Part shown: one piece after another, positions 7,411 to 15,793 of the stretch | Layout of the letters: every line of letters starts with the position of its first letter | Position numbering within the stretch: position 1 is the first letter of the stretch | Source: Streptomyces canus | Lineage (GTDB): Bacteria; Actinomycetota; Actinomycetes; Streptomycetales; Streptomycetaceae | NCBI RefSeq assembly: GCF_001514145.1 | Contig: NZ_KQ948663.1 | Coordinates: 226,438 to 290,437, forward strand | DNA length: 64,000 nucleotides | Reading direction: 5' to 3' | The notes under the pieces: model-generated | Database searches by the model: none | Seen by the model: only the letters and a program-made list of their open reading frames with translations | Told to the model about the DNA's origin: nothing | Translations under genes and position numbers: made by a program

Positions 7411-8532
7411 ATGTCGGCACCGAACAAGTCGTACGACCCTGTAGAGGTCGAGGCCCTGAAACCGGAAGAGATCGAGCGCATGCGGGACGAGGCGCTCGCC
7501 GCCTTCGCCGCCGCGGACTCCCTCGACGCGCTCCAGGAGGCCAAGGTCGCCCACACCGGGGGCACCTCCCCGCTGGCCCTCGCCAACCGCGAGATCGGCG
7601 CCCTGCCCCCGCACGCCAAGGCCGCCGCAGGCAAGCTCGTCGGCCAGGCCCGGGGCGCGGTGAACAAGGCCCTCGCCGGCCGTCAGGCCGAGCTGGAGGC
7701 CGAGCGCGACCAGCGCGTGCTGGTCGAGGAGGCGGTGGACGTCACGCTGCCGTACGACCGCGTACCGGCCGGCGCCCGCCACCCGCTCACCACGCTCTCC
7801 GAGCGCATCGAGGACGTCTTCGTGGCCATGGGCTACGAGGTCGCCGAGGGCCCGCAGGTCGAGGCCGAGTGGTTCAACTTCGACGCGCTCAACATCGGCC
7901 CGGACCACCCGGCCCGCGGCGAGCAGGACACGTTCTTCGTCGAGGGCCCAGAAGGCGGCACCGAGTCCGGTGTCGTGCTGCGCACCCACACCTCGCCCGT
8001 GCAGATCCGCTCGCTGCTGAGCCGTGAGCTGCCGGTGTACGTGATCTGTCCCGGTGTCGTCTACCGCACCGACGAGCTGGACGCCACGCACACCCCCGTC
8101 TTCCGCCAGGTCGAGCTGCTGGCCGTCGACGAGGGCCTGACCATGGCCGACCTCAAGGGCACCATGGACCACATGGTCCAGGCCCTGTTCGGCGAGGGCA
8201 TGAAGACCCGGCTGCGCCCGAACTTCTTCCCCTTCACCGAGCCGTCCGCCGAGATGGACATGGTGTGCTACGTCTGCCGCGGCGAGTCCGTCGGCAACCC
8301 CGACCGCCCCTGCCGTACCTGCTCCTCCGAGGGCTGGATCGAGCTCGGCGGCTGCGGAATGGTCAACCCCAAGGTGCTGACCGCCTGTGGTGTCGACCCG
8401 CAGAAGTACAGCGGCTTCGCCTTCGGGTTCGGTATCGAGCGGATGCTGATGTTCCGCCACAACGTCGAGGACATGCGAGACATGGTCGAGGGTGACGTCC
8501 GGTTCACCCGGCCGTTCGGGATGGAGATCTGA
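7411..8532 (+). CDS. pheS: Phenylalanyl-tRNA synthetase alpha subunit
   Basis: 373 residues, the full length for a bacterial PheS. An N-terminal coiled coil that binds tRNA is followed by the class II catalytic core: motif 1 near RHPLTTLSERIEDVFVAMGYEVAEGPQVE, motif 2 with LRTHTSPVQIRSL and FRQVE, and motif 3 GFAFGFGIERMLMFRHNVEDMRD. With PheT it forms the alpha2beta2 enzyme that charges tRNA-Phe. GGGAAGAG precedes the ATG. A TAGACT at 7314-7319 is a possible -10. I see no T-box in the 144-base upstream gap. Confidence 0.97.
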   Translation: MSAPNKSYDPVEVEALKPEEIERMRDEALAAFAAADSLDALQEAKVAHTGGTSPLALANREIGALPPHAKAAAGKLVGQARGAVNKALAGRQAELEAERDQRVLVEEAVDVTLPYDRVPAGARHPLTTLSERIEDVFVAMGYEVAEGPQVEAEWFNFDALNIGPDHPARGEQDTFFVEGPEGGTESGVVLRTHTSPVQIRSLLSRELPVYVICPGVVYRTDELDATHTPVFRQVELLAVDEGLTMADLKGTMDHMVQALFGEGMKTRLRPNFFPFTEPSAEMDMVCYVCRGESVGNPDRPCRTCSSEGWIELGGCGMVNPKVLTACGVDPQKYSGFAFGFGIERMLMFRHNVEDMRDMVEGDVRFTRPFGMEI

Positions 8533-11042
8533 TGCGGGTCCCGCTTTCTTGGCTGCGGGAGTACGTCGACCTGCCGGCGACCGAAACCGGCCGTGACGTC
8601 CAGGCCAAGCTCGTTTCCGCAGGGCTCGAGGTCGAGACCGTCGAGCACCTCGGCGCCGACCTCAAGGGCCCCCTGGTCGTCGGCCAGGTGCTGACCATCG
8701 AGGAGCTGGAGGGCTTCAAGAAGCCGATCCGCTTCTGCACGGTCGACGTCGGCCAGGCCAACGGCACCGGCGAGCCGCAGGAGATCGTCTGCGGTGCCCG
8801 GAACTTCCAGGTCGGTGACAAGGTCGTCGTCGTGCTGCCCGGCGCGACCCTGCCCGGCGGTTTCTCGATCTCCGCCCGCAAGACCTACGGCAGGACCTCC
8901 CACGGCATGATCTGCTCCGGCGACGAGCTGGGCATGGGCGACGACGGCAGCCACGGCATCATCGTGCTGCCGCCGGAGACCGAGGTCGGCAAGGACGCCA
9001 TCGAGCTCCTGGAGCTGGTCGACGAGGTCCTGGACATCGCCGTCACCGCCAACCGCGGCGACTGCCTGTCCATCCGGGGCGTGGCCCGCGAGGCCGCGAT
9101 CGCCTACGGCCTGCCGCTGCGCGACCCGGCCCTGCTCGACGTCCCGGGCCCGAACGCCTTCGGCTACCCGGTGCAGGTCTCCGACCCGCTCGGCTGCGAC
9201 CGCTTCACGGCCCGTACGGTGACCGGCCTCAGCCCCGAGGCGCGCTCCCCGCTCTGGCTCCAGCGCCGTCTGCAGAAGGTCGGCATGCGCCCGATCTCGC
9301 TCGCCGTCGACGTCACCAACTACGTGATGATGGAGCTCGGCCAGCCGCTGCACGCCTACGACCGCACGCTGGTCCGGGGCACCATCGGCGTCCGCCGGGC
9401 CGAGGAGGGCGAGCAGATCGTCACCCTCGACGGTGTCGAGCGGAAGCTGCACGCCGAGGACCTGGTCATCACGGACGAGCGTGGTCCGATCGGCCTCGCC
9501 GGCGTGATGGGCGGCGCCAACACCGAGATCGCCGACCACGCCGAGGGCGAAGGCACCACCGACGTGGTCATCGAGGCCGCCCACTTCGACGCGGTCGCCA
9601 TCGCGCGTACGGCCCGTCGCCACAAGCTGTCCTCGGAGGCGTCCCGGCGCTTCGAGCGTGGTGTCGACCCGCAGGCCGCCGCCGCTGCCGCGCAGCGCAC
9701 GGTCGACCTGCTGGTGCTGCTCGCGGGCGGCACCGCCGAGGCCGGTGTCACCGAGGTCGTCGCCCCGTCGGCGCCGCACACCATCAGCGTCCCGGCGGAC
9801 CACCCGGACAAGGTCGCGGGTGTCTCCTACGGCCGCGAGACCGTCGTACGCCGCCTCCAGGAGGTCGGCTGTGACGTGTACGGGCAGGACGAGCTGATCG
9901 TCACCGTGCCGTCCTGGCGTCCCGACCTCCAGGAGATCAACGACCTGGCCGAAGAGGTCATCCGGCTGGAGGGCTACGAGAACCTGCCCTCCACGCTGCC
10001 CAGGCCGCCGGCCGGCCGTGGCCTGACCCACCGCCAGCGGCTGCACCGCAGGGCCGGGCGGGTGCTCGCCGGTGCCGGGTATGTCGAGGCGCCGAACTAC
10101 CCCTTCGTCTCCGAGCAGGTCTTCGACCAGCTGGGCCTGGAGGCCGACGACCCGGCTCGCCGTGTCGTCAGACTGACCAACCCGCTGAACGACGAGGAGC
10201 CCGCGCTGCGTACGTCGCTGCTGCCGGGGCTGCTCGGTGCGCTGCGGCGCAACGACGGGCGGGGTTCGCACGATCTGGCGCTGTTCGAGACCGGGCTGGT
10301 CTTCCTGCCGCGCTCGGAGCAGCGGGTCGCCGCGGTGCTGCCGGTGGACCGGCGTCCCACGGACGCCGAGATCGCCGAACTGGACGCCGCGCTGCCGGAA
10401 CAGCCGCGGCACGTGGCCGTGGTGCTCGCCGGTGCGCGGGAGCAGGCCGGCTGGTGGGGCAAGGGCCGTCCGGCCGACTGGGCCGACGCGGTCGAGGCCG
10501 GGCGTCTGGTCGCGCGTGAGGCCGGCGCCGAACTGGTCGTGCGGGGCGGTCAGTACGGGCCGTGGCACCCGGGGCGCTGTGCCGAGTTCGTGGTCGTCGT
10601 GGACGGGGCCGAGACGGTCGTCGGTCACGCCGGAGAGCTTCATCCGCGGGTGGTGAAGGCGTTCGGGCTGCCGGCACGCACCTCCGCGATGGAGCTGGAC
10701 CTGGATGTCCTCGAGGCGGTCGGCGACGACACCCCGCAGGCGCCGGCCATCTCCACGTTCCCGGTGGCCACGCAGGATGTCGCCCTGGTCGTCGACAAGT
10801 TCGTGCCGCACGCCGACGTCGAGACCGCGCTGCGTGAGGGCGCGGGTGAACTCCTCGAAGGGATCCGGCTGTTCGACGTGTACGAGAACGAGGAGCAGCT
10901 GGGGGACGGCAAGAGGTCGCTGGCCTATGCGCTGCGGTTCCGTGCCGGGGACCGGACCCTGACCGTGGACGAGGCTTCCGCGGCCCGGGACGCGGCGGTC
11001 GCCCTCGCCGGGGAGCGTACGGGGGCTGTGCTCCGAGGTTGA
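8532..11042 (+). CDS. pheT: Phenylalanyl-tRNA synthetase beta subunit
   Basis: 836 residues. The ATG overlaps the pheS stop by one base (TGATG), so translation is coupled. Domain order is normal: an N-terminal region with a tRNA-binding OB fold (LKGPLVVGQVLTIEEL, GARNFQVGDKVVVVLPGATLPGG), the B3/B4 editing domain, the B5 domain (VSYGRETVVRRLQEVGCDV, RPDLQEINDLAEEVIRLEGYENLPS), a catalytic-like core, and the C-terminal FDX-ACB anticodon-binding domain (ISTFPVATQDVALVVDKFVP). Editing removes misacylated Tyr. Strong hairpin downstream at 11124-11155. Confidence 0.97.
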   Translation: MRVPLSWLREYVDLPATETGRDVQAKLVSAGLEVETVEHLGADLKGPLVVGQVLTIEELEGFKKPIRFCTVDVGQANGTGEPQEIVCGARNFQVGDKVVVVLPGATLPGGFSISARKTYGRTSHGMICSGDELGMGDDGSHGIIVLPPETEVGKDAIELLELVDEVLDIAVTANRGDCLSIRGVAREAAIAYGLPLRDPALLDVPGPNAFGYPVQVSDPLGCDRFTARTVTGLSPEARSPLWLQRRLQKVGMRPISLAVDVTNYVMMELGQPLHAYDRTLVRGTIGVRRAEEGEQIVTLDGVERKLHAEDLVITDERGPIGLAGVMGGANTEIADHAEGEGTTDVVIEAAHFDAVAIARTARRHKLSSEASRRFERGVDPQAAAAAAQRTVDLLVLLAGGTAEAGVTEVVAPSAPHTISVPADHPDKVAGVSYGRETVVRRLQEVGCDVYGQDELIVTVPSWRPDLQEINDLAEEVIRLEGYENLPSTLPRPPAGRGLTHRQRLHRRAGRVLAGAGYVEAPNYPFVSEQVFDQLGLEADDPARRVVRLTNPLNDEEPALRTSLLPGLLGALRRNDGRGSHDLALFETGLVFLPRSEQRVAAVLPVDRRPTDAEIAELDAALPEQPRHVAVVLAGAREQAGWWGKGRPADWADAVEAGRLVAREAGAELVVRGGQYGPWHPGRCAEFVVVVDGAETVVGHAGELHPRVVKAFGLPARTSAMELDLDVLEAVGDDTPQAPAISTFPVATQDVALVVDKFVPHADVETALREGAGELLEGIRLFDVYENEEQLGDGKRSLAYALRFRAGDRTLTVDEASAARDAAVALAGERTGAVLRG

Positions 11043-11123
11043 GCGCGCGGGGAGTGCGGTCACCTCACTCGATAGGGTGAGTTCCCCCAGTGATCTGGCC
11101 CTTTCGGCCCATGTGGTCGACAG

Positions 11124-11155
11124 AATCGGACCGGCCTTTCGAGGTCGGTCCGATT
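11124..11155 (+). terminator. Strong hairpin downstream of pheT
   Basis: A 13-bp stem, AATCGGACCGGCC (11124-11136) with 11143-11155, has one G-U pair and a 6-base loop. It lacks a T run. It may end pheST; but a TAGGGT -10-like box at 11073-11078 lies upstream, in which case the hairpin would sit in the 5' leader of the phosphatase gene. Confidence 0.55.
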
Positions 11156-11188
11156 GCGTGTGCAGGGCCTAGTTGGGGGGCCATCGGC

Positions 11189-12244
11189 ATGATGTGCTTG
11201 AGGGCTGCGGTGCCTCGTGTCGGGCGTGCCGCTCGCCTCGCGGTCCGCAGAGGTCACCGGAAGTCGCGCCGTGCGCTGACGCTCGGCCTCCCCACGGTGT
11301 GGGGTGCCGTCGCGATCACGTACAAGATGACCTGTCCGCTCGCGCAGCAGAACAGCCTGGGCGCGCGGGCCGCCGGCAGCGCCGTCTTCTTTGCGGTGGG
11401 CACCGGGCTGATCTTCCATGTCCGGCGGACCCTGCTGCGTGAGCTCAGACAAGCCCGCCAGGTCGCGGGCGCCGCCCAGAGCGCGCTGCTGCGGCCGTTG
11501 CCCCCGCGCGTCAACGGGCTCACCGTCGCCGCGGCCCAGATGTCCGCCGACCGGGGCGCCACCATCGGCGGCGACCTGTACGAGGCCGTCGCCACGGAAC
11601 ACGGTGTACGAGTCGTCATGGGCGATGTCCGCGGCCACGGCCTCGCCGCCGTCGGTACGGCCGCCGCGGTCCTCGGCAGCTTCCGCGAGGCCGTCCACGA
11701 CGAGCCCGAACTCGCCGGGGTGCTGCGCAGACTGGACCGTGCGCTCGCCCGGAACTTGAGGGAGCGCGCCGAACGGGACGGCACGGTCGCCGAGGAGTTC
11801 GTCACGGTGCTGCTGCTGGAGATCGGCAGGGACGGCGGGCTCTCCGCCCTCAACTGCGGCCACCTGTGGCCGTACCTGTTGAGTGGCCCCAGGGTCGAGC
11901 CTCTGTCGTGCGCGGATCCGTTGCCGCCCCTCGGCCCGTTTCGGCTGCCGAGGGACCTTCAGCCCCTGGAGTGCGGCCATCTGTTACCGGGCGAGACCCT
12001 GGTCCTGCACACGGACGGTGCCGAGGACGCGAGGGACGCTCATGGCCGGTTCTTCTCCCTGCCGGAGGTACTTCGTGAGGCTGCGCAGGGCGCTCCCGAC
12101 GTCGTACTGGGCGCTGTATTCACCGCTCTCCTGAACCACACGGGCGGCACCCCGACGGACGACGTCGCCCTCCTGGTGCTGAGAAACGAACGGCAGCACT
12201 CAGCTACCCCGGGAACCGCGCGACCAGCCACGACGCACCTCTGA
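11189..12244 (+). CDS. SpoIIE/PP2C-type serine phosphatase with a TTA codon
   Basis: About 351 residues from ATG 11189, 8 bases after GGGGGG. An N-terminal basic stretch is followed by two hydrophobic segments (LTLGLPTVWGAVAI and AAGSAVFFAVGTGLIFHV), then a short coil and a PP2C/SpoIIE domain (QSALLRPLPPRVNGLTVAAAQMSAD, GGDLYEAVATEHGVRVVMGDVRGHG, LVLHTDGAEDARD, TDDVALLVLRNE). The metal-binding Asp in GGDLYE, MGDVRGHG and TDD are present. Such proteins usually dephosphorylate anti-sigma antagonists. Codon 266 (11984-11986) is TTA, suggesting dependence on bldA. No anti-sigma partner is adjacent. Confidence 0.85.
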   Translation: MMCLRAAVPRVGRAARLAVRRGHRKSRRALTLGLPTVWGAVAITYKMTCPLAQQNSLGARAAGSAVFFAVGTGLIFHVRRTLLRELRQARQVAGAAQSALLRPLPPRVNGLTVAAAQMSADRGATIGGDLYEAVATEHGVRVVMGDVRGHGLAAVGTAAAVLGSFREAVHDEPELAGVLRRLDRALARNLRERAERDGTVAEEFVTVLLLEIGRDGGLSALNCGHLWPYLLSGPRVEPLSCADPLPPLGPFRLPRDLQPLECGHLLPGETLVLHTDGAEDARDAHGRFFSLPEVLREAAQGAPDVVLGAVFTALLNHTGGTPTDDVALLVLRNERQHSATPGTARPATTHL

Positions 12245-12250
12245 AGCCCA

Positions 12251-12296
12251 CGGCCGGGCCACCGCACTGTACGAGGGGGAGCCGGCGGCCCGGCCG
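12251..12296 (+). terminator. Hairpin after the SpoIIE-type phosphatase
   Basis: A perfect 10-bp repeat, CGGCCGGGCC (12251-12260) and 12287-12296, encloses a 26-base loop. It starts 7 bases after the stop. No T tract follows. Confidence 0.5.
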
Positions 12297-12375
12297 GCCT
12301 CTTGCGAGGTATTTCAGTCAACCGGGCGGAAACTCTCCGCAACAGTGCGCACACGCTGCGGATTCGAGCACTCCG

Positions 12376-12409
12376 TTCACACCCCGTGTGAAGACGAACC
12401 CACTACTCT
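12376..12409 (+). promoter_or_regulatory. Promoter and palindrome before the HTH-TPR regulator
   Basis: TTCACAC-CCC-GTGTGAA (12376-12392) is a perfect 7-bp inverted repeat. It overlaps the -35 position of a TACTCT -10 element (12404-12409), 30 bases before the ATG. The placement is that of an operator that would block polymerase, possibly autoregulation by the following gene. Confidence 0.5.
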
Positions 12410-12438
12410 GACGGCACCGAGCCACCCGGGGGGCATAT

Positions 12439-13779
12439 ATGCAGCCCAACACTCTGCTCGACGCGATCCTCGACGAAGCCGGGATCTCGCACGCCGGGCT
12501 AGCCGCACATGTGAACCAGGCCGGGAGGACACGCGGCCTCGCGCTCAGGTACGAACACACCGCCGTGGCGCGGTGGTTGAAGGGCCAGCGCCCGCGCGGT
12601 CAGGTGCCCGACCTGATCTGCGAGGTGCTGGCCGGCCGGCTCCGACGTCCCGTCACCCTCGACGACATCGGCCTCGGCGTGCCCGGCGAACCTTCCGCCC
12701 CGCACGGCACCTCGCTGTCCGGTTTCGTCGAGCGGGCCACCGCCCTGTGGCGCTCCGACGAACAGCAGCGCCCGCACATCCTGGGCGCCCCCGCGGTCAC
12801 CGGCACCCCCGCCGTCATGCCCGTGTGGGAGTGGGAGAACCCGCCCGAGGACGTCGACGTCTCCCGGGGCGGCCGGCACCGGGTCACCCACTCCGACATC
12901 GCGATGCTCCGCGCTGCCCGCACCCACTACGAGCAGATGTACCGGAAGGCCGGCGGTATAGCGACCCGCACCCGGATCGTCGGCTTCCTCAACGCCGAGG
13001 CCGCCCCGCTGCTGCGCGGCAGCTACACCGACGAGACGGGCCGCCAACTGCACCGCGCCACCGGCGGGTTGGTCGCCGTCGCCGGGATCTGCGCCTACGA
13101 CTCCGACGCCCACGGTCTCGCTCAGCGCTACTTCCACCAGGCCCTCAGGCTCGCCAAGGCCAGCGGCGACCGCGGACTCGGCGCGTATGTCATCGCGCTG
13201 CTGGTCAACCAGGCCCTGTTCATGCGGGAGTACCGCCAGGCGGTCGCCTTCGCGGAGGCCGCGTTGCGGGCCGCCGGCAAGCACATCACCCCGGCGCTCG
13301 CCTGCGATCTCTACGCGATGCAGGCCAAGGCGTACGCCCACCTCGGCGACGGTACGACCGCGCTGTCCTGCATCCGGCGGGCCGAGCAGGCCGCCGAACG
13401 CATCCGGCGGGGATACGAGCCCGACGAGACCGGCTATGTCCAGCCGGGCCTCGTCAACGTCCAGGTGGCGGAGGCGCTCCTCAGCCTCGGAGAACTCGCG
13501 GCGGCGGCCGCGCACGCCGCGGCCGCTGTCGACAACCCGGCCCACGACCGGGGCCGGGTGCACCGCCTCGCCATGCTCAGCACGATCGAACTGCGTCAGG
13601 GCAACGCGGACAAGGCGGTGGCCACCGCCGTGCAGATGGCCGAACAGGCCAGGGGAATGGAGTCCCAGCGCCTGCGCGACAGACTCAGAGCGGTCCGCGA
13701 ACACCTGGTCCGCAGCGGCTGCGCGGGCACCGCCGAGGCAGCCGAACTGATCGACGGCGCACTGCGCGTACCGCTGTAG
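12439..13779 (+). CDS. HTH-TPR transcriptional regulator, Streptomyces type
   Basis: 446 residues, ATG preceded by GGGGGG. An N-terminal helix-turn-helix-like region (about 1-75, LLDAILDEAGISHAGLAAHVNQAG, EHTAVARWLKGQRPRG) is followed by about 300 residues of Ala-rich TPR-like helices (AQRYFHQALRLAKASGD, EYRQAVAFAEAALRAAGKH, AKAYAHLGDGTTALSCIRRAEQAAE, VQVAEALLSLGELAAAAAHAAAA). This architecture is common in Streptomyces regulators of antibiotic production and development, but I cannot assign a named gene. The palindrome in its promoter suggests self-control. No TTA codon seen. Confidence 0.75.
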   Translation: MQPNTLLDAILDEAGISHAGLAAHVNQAGRTRGLALRYEHTAVARWLKGQRPRGQVPDLICEVLAGRLRRPVTLDDIGLGVPGEPSAPHGTSLSGFVERATALWRSDEQQRPHILGAPAVTGTPAVMPVWEWENPPEDVDVSRGGRHRVTHSDIAMLRAARTHYEQMYRKAGGIATRTRIVGFLNAEAAPLLRGSYTDETGRQLHRATGGLVAVAGICAYDSDAHGLAQRYFHQALRLAKASGDRGLGAYVIALLVNQALFMREYRQAVAFAEAALRAAGKHITPALACDLYAMQAKAYAHLGDGTTALSCIRRAEQAAERIRRGYEPDETGYVQPGLVNVQVAEALLSLGELAAAAAHAAAAVDNPAHDRGRVHRLAMLSTIELRQGNADKAVATAVQMAEQARGMESQRLRDRLRAVREHLVRSGCAGTAEAAELIDGALRVPL

Positions 13780-13822
13780 GAGGGCACGCGTACGCCGACA
13801 GCCACAGTCCCTGCTGCGATAT

Positions 13823-13848
13823 TGCCACTTACTCGACGGAAGGTGGCA
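13823..13848 (+). promoter_or_regulatory. Hairpin able to mask the ribosome site of the Nudix gene
   Basis: TGCCAC (13823-13828) pairs with GTGGCA (13843-13848). The loop and right arm hold the Shine-Dalgarno GGAAGG (13838-13843), so the fold would partly occlude it. The stem is short and may have no function. Confidence 0.3.
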
Positions 13849-13853
13849 GAACC

Positions 13854-14393
13854 GTGCAGTGGACGAAACAGAACGAACAAACTGTGTATGAAAACCGCTG
13901 GTTCAGCGTCAATCTCGCCGATGTCGAGCTGCCGGACGGCCGGCACCTCGACCACTTCCTGATACGACTGCGGCCCGTCGCCGTCGCCACGGTGGTGAAC
14001 GAGGCCAACGAGGTCCTCCTGCTGTGGCGCCACCGTTTCATCACCGACAGCTGGGGATGGGAACTCGCCGCGGGTGTGGTCGAGGATGGCGAGGACATCG
14101 CCGTCGCGGCCGCCAGGGAACTCGAGGAAGAGACCGGCTGGCGACCGGGCCCGCTCCAGCACCTCATGAGCGTGGAGCCCTCCAACGGGCTCACCGACGC
14201 CCGGCACCACATCTACTGGGCCGACGAGGGCGAGTACATCGGGCACCCCGTGGACGACTTTGAGTCGGACCGCCGGGAATGGGTCCCCCTGAAGCTCGTT
14301 CCCGACATGGTCGCCCGTGGGGAGGTCCCGGCCGCCAACATGGCGGCCGCGTTACTCCTGTTGCACCATCTGAGGCTCGGTCAGGACACTTAG
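13854..14393 (+). CDS. Nudix hydrolase, ADP-ribose pyrophosphatase type, with a TTA codon
   Basis: 179 residues from GTG 13854 (QWTKQNEQTVYENRWFSVNLADVELPDG), preceded by GGAAGGTGG. The Nudix box is canonical: GVVEDGEDIAVAAARELEEETGW (Gx5Ex7REUxEExGU). The N-terminal strand pattern (VYENRWFSV) is that of ADP-ribose/nucleoside diphosphate sugar pyrophosphatases. Codon 167 (14352-14354) is TTA, near the C-terminus. It lies 74 bases after the HTH-TPR regulator on the same strand and may be co-transcribed. Substrate cannot be fixed from sequence. Confidence 0.9.
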   Translation: MQWTKQNEQTVYENRWFSVNLADVELPDGRHLDHFLIRLRPVAVATVVNEANEVLLLWRHRFITDSWGWELAAGVVEDGEDIAVAAARELEEETGWRPGPLQHLMSVEPSNGLTDARHHIYWADEGEYIGHPVDDFESDRREWVPLKLVPDMVARGEVPAANMAAALLLLHHLRLGQDT

Positions 14394-14449
14394 GGCCTGT
14401 CCGGCGGACTGGCCCTGGCCCTGATCCCCCACCCGAGCGTCCCGAAGCC

Positions 14450-14707
14450 TCAGTGGCCGAGGGCCTGCCAGATCGCCACGACGAGCGCGCCCGCGGCGGT
14501 GATCGCCGCAACCGCGGGAAGCGGCCAGCGGGCGTGCTCCAGGGCGATGATCCGTGCGCTCAGATCGTCGATCTCCTTGTCCGTCTCCTCCGTACGGTGA
14601 CTGAGCAGAGCGAGGCCTCCCTCGACGCGTGCGTACGCGACATCGAGGCGGCGTCGTAACTCTGCGAGTTCTCCATGGATCACGGGATGCTCCGGTTCGG
14701 CGGTCAC
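14450..14707 (-). CDS. Small coiled-coil protein with C-terminal membrane helix
   Basis: 85 residues from GTG 14707, chosen because AAAGGAG lies 7 bases upstream. The first 55 residues form a heptad-like coil (ELAELRRRLDVAYARVEGGLALL, EETDKEIDDLSARIIALEH), then PLPAVAAITAAGALVVAIWQALG is a single membrane segment at the C-terminus. The layout resembles phage XhlA-type proteins, but no phage genes are nearby, so a cellular tail-anchored scaffold is more likely. Function unknown. It converges on the Nudix gene with 56 bases between stops. Confidence 0.65.
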   Translation of the reverse strand: MTAEPEHPVIHGELAELRRRLDVAYARVEGGLALLSHRTEETDKEIDDLSARIIALEHARWPLPAVAAITAAGALVVAIWQALGH

Positions 14708-14834
14708 AAGTCCGCTCCTTTCCGTGGTCGTCACATCCCTTGCATGCGCATGAAGAGTCAACTCGCCTGGTGGGCGCGTGGGGAGAGTGTGCGACGGGCA
14801 TATGCGGGCCCGACGCGCACACGGTGTGTGAATG

Positions 14835-14872
14835 ACGCGGGCCCGGCACTCGGAAGAGCGCCGGGCCCGCGT
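14835..14872. terminator. Hairpin upstream of the coiled-coil gene and downstream of the hydroxyacyl-CoA dehydrogenase gene
   Basis: A 13-bp perfect repeat (14835-14847 with 14860-14872, core GCGGGCCCGGC) surrounds a 12-base loop. On the minus strand it follows the 3-hydroxyacyl-CoA dehydrogenase stop by 45 bases, so it probably ends that transcript before the coiled-coil gene. Confidence 0.65.
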
Positions 14873-14917
14873 TCGTAGCACTGTGTCATCAGCACCCTGG
14901 AACGGACAGGGTGCGGG

Positions 14918-15793
14918 TCAGTCGTAGGTGTAGAAGCCGGAGCCGGACTTCCGGCCGAGCCGGCCCGCGTCGACCATGCGCTGGAGCAGCGGGGGAGCGG
15001 CGTACAGCGGCTCCTTGTACTCCTCGTACATCGAGAAGGCGACCGAGGCGACGGTGTCCAGGCCGATCAGGTCGGACAGCTTCAGCGGGCCCATCGGGTG
15101 GGCGCAGCCCAGCTCCATGCCGTTGTCGATGTCCTCGCGGCTCGCGATGCCCGACTCGAACATCCGGATCGCGGACAGGAGATACGGGATCAGCAGCGCG
15201 TTGACCACGAAGCCGGAGCGGTCCTGGGCGCGGATCGCGTGCTTGCCGAGCAGCTTCTCGGCGAACTGCTGGGCGCGGGCCAGCGTGCCCTCGGACGTGG
15301 TGAGCGCCGGGATCAGCTCGACGAGCTTCTGCACCGGGGCCGGGTTGAAGAAGTGGATGCCGACGACCTGGTCGGGCCGCGAGGTGGCGACCGCCAGCCG
15401 CACCAGCGGGATGGACGAGGTGTTGGAGGCCAGGATCGCGTCCGGGCGGGTCACCACCTGGTCGAGCACCTGGAAGATCTCGGTCTTGACCTGCTCGTTC
15501 TCCACGACGGCCTCGACGACCAGGTCGCGGTCGGCGAACTCGCCGAGGTCGGTGGTGAAGCTCAGACGTGCCTGCGTCTCCGCCAGCTCGTCCGCAGTGA
15601 TCTTGCCGCGTTCGGCGGCCTTGGTCAGGGAGTTGAACAGCCGGGTGCGGCCGATCTCCAGGGCCTCGCCGGTGGTCTCGGCGACCTTCACGTCCAGACC
15701 GGCGCGGGCGCACACCTCGGCGATGCCCGCCCCCATCTGGCCGCAGCCCACCACTCCGACGCGCGCGATGTCTCCCGCCGGGAAGTCCGTCAC
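14918..15793 (-). CDS. 3-hydroxybutyryl-CoA (3-hydroxyacyl-CoA) dehydrogenase
   Basis: 291 residues from GTG 15793, preceded by AAAGGGA; the frame is open much further upstream but without homology. An NAD-binding Rossmann motif (VGVVGCGQMGAGIAEVCARAGLDV) is followed by VVEAVVENEQVK, ASNTSSIPL, GIHFFNPAPVQKLVELI and the C-terminal all-helical dimer domain ending GRLGRKSGSGFYTYD. These are the signatures of the short, single-function HbdA/Hbd enzyme (about 285 residues), which interconverts acetoacetyl-CoA and 3-hydroxybutyryl-CoA in butyrate, PHB or ethylmalonyl-CoA metabolism. No partner genes are adjacent. Confidence 0.93.
   Translation of the reverse strand: MTDFPAGDIARVGVVGCGQMGAGIAEVCARAGLDVKVAETTGEALEIGRTRLFNSLTKAAERGKITADELAETQARLSFTTDLGEFADRDLVVEAVVENEQVKTEIFQVLDQVVTRPDAILASNTSSIPLVRLAVATSRPDQVVGIHFFNPAPVQKLVELIPALTTSEGTLARAQQFAEKLLGKHAIRAQDRSGFVVNALLIPYLLSAIRMFESGIASREDIDNGMELGCAHPMGPLKLSDLIGLDTVASVAFSMYEEYKEPLYAAPPLLQRMVDAGRLGRKSGSGFYTYD

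Noticed and set aside
8268..11063. Long open minus-strand frame opposite pheT
   Set aside because: It is the high-GC mirror of pheT, with Arg/Gly/His-rich sequence and no domain. The plus strand holds a complete, coupled pheT.
14450..14881. Phage holin-like gene starting at 14881
   Set aside because: The longer frame lacks a ribosome site and its first 58 residues look non-coding. No other phage gene is near. I kept only the 85-residue form.
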